Notes under the pieces: model-generated
Told to the model about the DNA's origin: nothing
The model's input: the letters and a program-made list of their open reading frames with translations, nothing else
Databases searched by the model: none
Program-made: the position numbers and the translations under genes
NCBI GenBank assembly: GCA_030141605.1
Contig: JAQGDQ010001285.1
Location: forward strand, 22,501-49,714
DNA length: 27,214 bases
Reading direction: 5' to 3'
Source: Tubiluchus corallicola
Taxonomy: Eukaryota; Priapulida; Priapulimorpha; Priapulimorphida; Tubiluchidae
Shown here: piece by piece, positions 23,540 through 27,214 of the stretch
How positions within the stretch are numbered: the first letter of the stretch is position 1
How the letters are laid out: every line of letters begins with the position of its first letter

Positions 23540-24952
23540 CTACTGAATTTTAAGTAACTCTACTACACTTTCTATATGATGTGTGTGAGGAAACATATCT
23601 AATGTTTGCAATCTATTGACTGTGTAATTGTGTTTCATTAGGCTCAAGTCTCTTGCCAAGGTAGCCGAATTACAACTTACATATACAATTTTTTTAGGAG
23701 CTATTTTTAAAAGCACTTCTGTCACCTCTTTATCCATTCCATTACGAGGTGGGTCAGTTATTACTACATCAGGCAAGCCTTTCTTTGCAACGAATTCCTC
23801 ATTCAGCACTTTTTTCATATCTCCTGCAAAGAAGGAAGTATTTTCAATATTATTCAATTTTGCATTTTTCTCTGCATCTTCAATTGCTTCAGGCACATAC
23901 TCAATACCTACTACTTTTTTGGCTTTGCTTGCAGCGAAATTGGCAATAGTTCCAGTTCCTGTGTATAGGTCATATACCACCTCGTTGCCTCTCAACTTAG
24001 CGAAATCTATTGCCACTTTATACAAATTCAATACTTGATAACTATTCGTTTGAAAAAACGACTTAGCCCCAATTTTAAACCTAATGCCCTCCAACTCTTC
24101 TACAATGTAGTTGTTCCCCTTGTATACTCTCACCTCTAAATCGTTTATTGTGGCGTTCCCCTTTGGATTAATTACATACAACAATGAGTTTATTTCGGGG
24201 AACTGCTTTGCTATAAAATCCAGCAAAGCCTCTCTATTCTCCTTATCCTCGTAGAAAAACGACAAAAGCACCATTACATCGCTCTTCAAAGAGGTGCGTA
24301 TAGTTAGGTTACGCAACCAGCCTTCGTTCTTAGCACTGTCGAAAAAAAGGAAATTATGTTTTATAGCAAATTTTCTCACAGCATTACGAATAGCATTAGA
24401 AGGTTCTCTTTGCAGATGACATTTTTCAATGTTTACTATTTTGTTAAACATTTTTGGAATATGAAATCCCACACCTCTACGTTCTATGTTTTCTTCTTTA
24501 TTTGCAATTTCTTCGTCCAACAGCCATCGCCTATGTGTGAAAGAATATTCCAGTTTATTCCTATAATAGTATTTTTTAGGCGAAGCTATAATGGGAGAAA
24601 TCTTAGGAAGGTCTATTTTACCTATCCGAACTAAGTTCTCAACTACTTCTTGCTCCTTATATTTCAGCTGAATAGAGTAGGGAAGGTTTTGCCATTTACA
24701 CCCTCCGCATAGTCCAAAATGCTGACATTTTGGCTCAACCCTGTCTTTTGATAATTTCACATATTTTATAGGGTAGCCTTCTATAAATCCTTTGCGTTTT
24801 CTTGTAACTTGTACGTCTACTATATCTTTTGGCACAGTATTTCTTACAAATATTACTTTGCCATCTATTTTCCCAATAGCTTTTCCTTCTGCTGCAAAAT
24901 TTTCAATGCTTATATTTTCCAATATAGGTAATTTCTTCTTTCTTCTTCCCAA
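23540..24952 (-). CDS. rlmD: 23S rRNA (uracil-5-)-methyltransferase, RlmD type
   Basis: A 470-residue SAM-dependent RNA methyltransferase of the TrmA/RlmCD family (m5U, by homology U1939 of 23S rRNA). The N-terminal TRAM domain is at about 8-68. A 4Fe-4S cluster is formed by Cys76, Cys82, Cys85 ('CQHFGLCGGCKWQNL') and Cys178. The SAM fold has 'SFFQTNSYQ' (298-306), 'VYDLYTGTGTIANF' (326-339) and 'DPPRNGMD' (400-407), and the catalytic Cys427 is in 'YVSCNSATLARDL'. The start is TTG at 24952: an in-frame stop lies five codons upstream, there is no Met until far inside, and 'MGRRKKKLPILENISIENFA' matches the family opening. RlmD versus other m5U targets cannot be fixed from sequence alone. Confidence 0.92.
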   Translation of the reverse strand: MGRRKKKLPILENISIENFAAEGKAIGKIDGKVIFVRNTVPKDIVDVQVTRKRKGFIEGYPIKYVKLSKDRVEPKCQHFGLCGGCKWQNLPYSIQLKYKEQEVVENLVRIGKIDLPKISPIIASPKKYYYRNKLEYSFTHRRWLLDEEIANKEENIERRGVGFHIPKMFNKIVNIEKCHLQREPSNAIRNAVRKFAIKHNFLFFDSAKNEGWLRNLTIRTSLKSDVMVLLSFFYEDKENREALLDFIAKQFPEINSLLYVINPKGNATINDLEVRVYKGNNYIVEELEGIRFKIGAKSFFQTNSYQVLNLYKVAIDFAKLRGNEVVYDLYTGTGTIANFAASKAKKVVGIEYVPEAIEDAEKNAKLNNIENTSFFAGDMKKVLNEEFVAKKGLPDVVITDPPRNGMDKEVTEVLLKIAPKKIVYVSCNSATLARDLSLMKHNYTVNRLQTLDMFPHTHHIESVVELLKIQ

Positions 24953-25029
24953 AATTAAACAGTGTTAAATTTTAAAATTTTTCATATTGTAAAGCTATAA
25001 CGCTCAGATTTTGTAGTATGAAGCGACAG

Positions 25030-25058
25030 TTTGCTTTATGCAAAAAATACTATCTTTG
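25030..25058 (+). promoter_or_regulatory. Promoter of the porin-like gene
   Basis: TTTG (25030-25033), 17 bases, TATCTTTG (25051-25058): a full consensus match, 35 bases before the ATG at 25093. Confidence 0.75.
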
Positions 25059-25092
25059 CGTTTCAAAAGTAAATAATTTTTAGACTGTAGAT

Positions 25093-26319
25093 ATGAAAAA
25101 AAGAGCTATTACTCTATTATTGCTTTTATTCTTTTGCACTCTGCAGGCACAGGAAGATACTACTTTTACTGTTTTTCAGCCTATTAAGATAAGTCTAAAT
25201 CAAGAAGGTACGCAGTATATGAGATTTATATTTTGGAATCAAATATCAGCCAATAGTTCTGAATTTGGAGAGCCTTTTGACATGGATCTCTCTATTAAAA
25301 GAGCTAGGTTGCTTAGTTTTCTCAATGTAGAAGACAAATTTTTATTGGTTTATCACATAGGTTTAAATGGTCTGGATATATCTAATATGAGCGGGAGTGG
25401 AGGAGAAGGAGGCAGGATACGACTACACGATGCCTGGGGTGAATTCACAATATTTAAAAATTATTTGTATGCAGGAGCAGGCTTGCACTATTGGAATGGC
25501 TTATCGCGATTATCATCTACATCTACTACATCCCTACTTACTTTAGACCCACCCAATTACAACTTTCATTCGCTTGGCTTGACAGACCAAATAGCACGAC
25601 ATCTTGGTATGTATGTCAAGGGAAGTGTCAATAAATTCTATTATCGTTTGGCTCTCAACGGTGCAATGGAAAATAGTGAAGATGCAGGTGAGCCGCTCTC
25701 TCAAAATCTAAGCTATCAAACTTCTTACCTATACGATAAAAAGGGTAAAAAACTATATGCTGGGTATTTAGAATATCAAATATTTGACCAGGAAAGCAAT
25801 ATGTTGCCTTACAGAAAAGGCAGCTACTTAGGAGAAAAAAAAATATTCAATATTGGAGCAGGTTTTTTCTATCATCCTGATGGTACAGTAAAACTTGATA
25901 GTAATAATGATACCATCACCAGAGATGTATCGCATTTTGCCGTAGATTTATTCTACGAAAACTCCTTAGGAAAAGGAACTATAACAAGTCTGATAGCTTA
26001 CTATAACTTCAACTACGGAGGAGAGTTTATGGCAAGTAGAGAGCAAGGCACTGGCTCTGTTTTGTTTGGCCAGCTGGGCTACTTGCTTCCACGGTTTAGC
26101 TCTGCATTTAGGCTACAACCTTACGTAACGGGCAACTTTAAAACATACAAAGGCTATGATGAAAATGGATATGAATTAAATGTAGGAGCTAATATATTGT
26201 TTGCAAAACACCAAGCCAAGTTTATTGTAGAATACTATCTCCATCAGTCGCCTTATATAAAAAGCGACCCTATAACCAGTAATCAAAAAATAAAAACACA
26301 AATACAAATATCTTTTTAA
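25093..26319 (+). CDS. Outer-membrane porin-like beta-barrel protein
   Basis: A 408-residue outer-membrane protein. The signal peptide is residues 1-20 ('MKKRAITLLLLLFFCTLQAQ'). The rest is made of alternating amphipathic strands with many aromatic girdle residues and ends in Phe ('QIQISF'), the usual beta-barrel C-terminus. The opening 'GTQYMRFIFWNQISANSS' and 'DLSIKRARLLSFLNVEDKFL' resemble Bacteroidota porins annotated as phosphate-selective porin O/P-like; 'SIKRAR' followed by an arginine-containing strand fits. I am not sure of the substrate. It is a single gene with its own strong promoter, and no transporter partner is adjacent. Confidence 0.75.
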   Translation: MKKRAITLLLLLFFCTLQAQEDTTFTVFQPIKISLNQEGTQYMRFIFWNQISANSSEFGEPFDMDLSIKRARLLSFLNVEDKFLLVYHIGLNGLDISNMSGSGGEGGRIRLHDAWGEFTIFKNYLYAGAGLHYWNGLSRLSSTSTTSLLTLDPPNYNFHSLGLTDQIARHLGMYVKGSVNKFYYRLALNGAMENSEDAGEPLSQNLSYQTSYLYDKKGKKLYAGYLEYQIFDQESNMLPYRKGSYLGEKKIFNIGAGFFYHPDGTVKLDSNNDTITRDVSHFAVDLFYENSLGKGTITSLIAYYNFNYGGEFMASREQGTGSVLFGQLGYLLPRFSSAFRLQPYVTGNFKTYKGYDENGYELNVGANILFAKHQAKFIVEYYLHQSPYIKSDPITSNQKIKTQIQISF

Positions 26320-26468
26320 CCTTTGTAGATCACCTCTTTTTTGCTAATTATAGCTTTTGTGTTGGCAGGGTAATTAAAGATACAAGGAGCAAAAGAAATA
26401 AGAGTATTGCAAAGAACATCTAAAACCGTACTGCATACAAGAACACAGTTTTTTACACAAAGTTGCAT
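26316..26468 (-). other. Open frame of 50 codons, possibly a small gene or remnant
   Basis: ATG at 26468 on the minus strand opens an uninterrupted frame to TAA at 26316-26318, overlapping the porin stop by 4 bases. The residues include six Cys and a protein-like end 'FNYPANTKAIISKKEVIYKG'. No promoter and no recognised family. It could be the tail of a lost gene or chance. Otherwise the stretch 26320-26485 holds nothing I can support. Confidence 0.2.
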
Positions 26469-26493
26469 ATTTGCTTTTTTATATTTATATTTG
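26463..26493 (+). promoter_or_regulatory. Promoter of the DUF5018-type lipoprotein
   Basis: TTG (26463-26465), 20 bases, TATATTTG (26486-26493): full consensus. A second copy of the -7 element occurs 17 bases downstream because of a tandem repeat. Confidence 0.6.
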
Positions 26494-26520
26494 CATTTTA
26501 ATTATATTTGCATTTTAATT
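26487..26520 (+). repeat. Tandem 17-base repeat carrying the -7 element
   Basis: ATATTTGCATTTTAATT occurs twice head to tail (26487-26503 and 26504-26520), with ATATT of a third unit after it. Each copy completes a TATATTTG (26486-26493, 26503-26510). Confidence 0.9.
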
Positions 26521-26561
26521 ATATTAATGAATCTAAGTTAAATTATAGACATAACTAATTT

Positions 26562-27214
26562 ATGAAAACAGTTTTTAATATGACAACAGTTTTGAAGCCT
26601 ATCACAGTACTATCATCTTTTATAGTACTATTATCCTTTATTTTTGTATTGGGATGTAAAAAGGACGATGAGGAAGCTCCTCCTCTCTCTAGTGGAAAAG
26701 ACATTACGAAGTTTGATTTTGAGGCAGACAATAATGATGAATTGACAGAAGATGTGGAAGGAGATATTTCAGAAGAAGACGGAACGATTACATTAATAGT
26801 ACCCTTTGACACAGATCTAAATGGATTGGTTCCTACCATAGAAATAACAGGAGTCAATGTCGATCCCGCCAGTGGAGAGAAGAAAGATTTCACAAGCTCA
26901 TTAACCTACACGGTAACAGCAGCAGATGGTAGCAAAAAGGGCTATACAGTAACAGTAACTGTAGGACAACCAAGTTCAGAATGTGACATTACGGAATTTA
27001 AATTTGAGGCAGACAAAAATTCGAACGTATTAAGCGACGATGTGGACGCAGATATTACAGACGATACGATTACGTTAACAGTCCCCTATGGCACAGATCT
27101 AAGTGAAAACTTGATAGCCAGCTTTGAGGTATCGGAAAACGCAGCAGTAACGGTAGATGGGAAACCTCAAACAAGTGGCGCAACGTCAAATAATTTTAGT
27201 AGTGATGTAACCTA
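26562..27214 (+). CDS. Lipoprotein with repeated DUF5018-like domains (3' end outside window)
   Basis: The frame is open from ATG at 26562 to the window end (217 codons). The signal is long and hydrophobic and ends 'SFIFVLGC' with the lipid Cys at residue 32, followed by acidic 'KKDDEE'. Two beta-rich repeats follow (about 47-137 and 141-end), each starting 'IT.F.FEAD', with 'DV..DI', 'TITL.VP..TDL' and 'TYTVTAADGS...YTVTVTV' at the end of the first. This is the DUF5018-type Ig-like module of Bacteroidota surface lipoproteins, usually repeated before a BspA/LRR or surface-binding part, which here would lie outside the window. An internal ATG seven codons in (26580) is an alternative start. 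Probably exposed at the outer membrane; ligand unknown. Confidence 0.85.
   Translation, partial: MKTVFNMTTVLKPITVLSSFIVLLSFIFVLGCKKDDEEAPPLSSGKDITKFDFEADNNDELTEDVEGDISEEDGTITLIVPFDTDLNGLVPTIEITGVNVDPASGEKKDFTSSLTYTVTAADGSKKGYTVTVTVGQPSSECDITEFKFEADKNSNVLSDDVDADITDDTITLTVPYGTDLSENLIASFEVSENAAVTVDGKPQTSGATSNNFSSDVT

Noticed and set aside
26555-26893. Minus-strand frame of 112 codons
   Set aside because: It is antisense to the lipoprotein at 26562-27214, whose signal, lipid Cys and repeated domain are clear.
1-27214. CRISPR arrays, insertion sequences, riboswitches, rRNA genes, replication origin
   Set aside because: I searched by eye for repeat-spacer arrays, terminal inverted repeats with transposase frames, conserved riboswitch cores, rRNA segments and DnaA-box clusters and found none.

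Overview
The window is AT-rich chromosomal DNA from a member of the Bacteroidota. The evidence is: Bacteroidota-type promoters (TTG, about 20 bases, then TAnnTTTG) in front of several genes; no Shine-Dalgarno leaders; a type IX secretion sorting domain; lipoproteins with FnIII-like and DUF5018-like domains; a CarboxypepD_reg-like/beta-barrel outer-membrane receptor; and HU-family proteins of the kind found in Bacteroidales and Flavobacteriia. I cannot place it to genus.

Layout. 1-859 (-): 5' part of a surface lipoprotein with FnIII-like domains and the start of a formylglycine-generating-enzyme-like (SUMF1) domain. 1161-2030 (+): AraC-type regulator. 2144-5790 (-): a voltage-gated-type K+ channel, a frameshifted purU, tyrS and a CvpA-family protein, probably read towards the window start. 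5977-6138 (+): initiator tRNA-fMet and a second CAT tRNA, behind an excellent promoter. 6164-7176 (-): recO and a small secreted Cys-rich protein. 7372-10880 (-): a GH53 endo-galactanase and GH2 beta-galactosidase pair, a small beta-1,4-galactan degradation operon without its own SusC/SusD. 11236-11306 (-): tRNA-Cys. 11413-12711 (+): an HU-like protein followed 3 bases later by an HU-TM-LysM protein. 12729-18611 (-): a repeat-rich fibre-like secreted protein and a 1181-residue T9SS cargo protein. 19011-19314 (+): a chimeric gene fragment (dnaB 5' end joined to a DNA-methyltransferase motif). 19469-23040 (+): TonB-type outer-membrane receptor and GT4 glycosyltransferase. 23229-23399 (+): an LRR fragment joined to a membrane segment, with a terminator. 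23540-24952 (-): rlmD. 25093-26319 (+): porin-like protein. 26562-27214 (+): DUF5018-type lipoprotein, cut by the window end.

Housekeeping genes (tyrS, recO, rlmD, tRNAs) alternate with cell-surface genes (lipoproteins, glycosidases, receptor, porin, T9SS cargo) whose joint theme is uptake and breakdown of polysaccharide or other polymer at the outer membrane. The spaces between them hold several gene fossils: the frameshifted purU, the dnaB/methyltransferase chimera, the LRR/TM chimera and a GH53 C-terminal remnant. This suggests ongoing gene loss and recombination.

The most interesting system candidate is the two-gene HU / HU-TM-LysM operon. Its second protein would carry a DNA-binding domain in the cytoplasm and a peptidoglycan-binding domain in the periplasm, physically linking nucleoid and cell wall.
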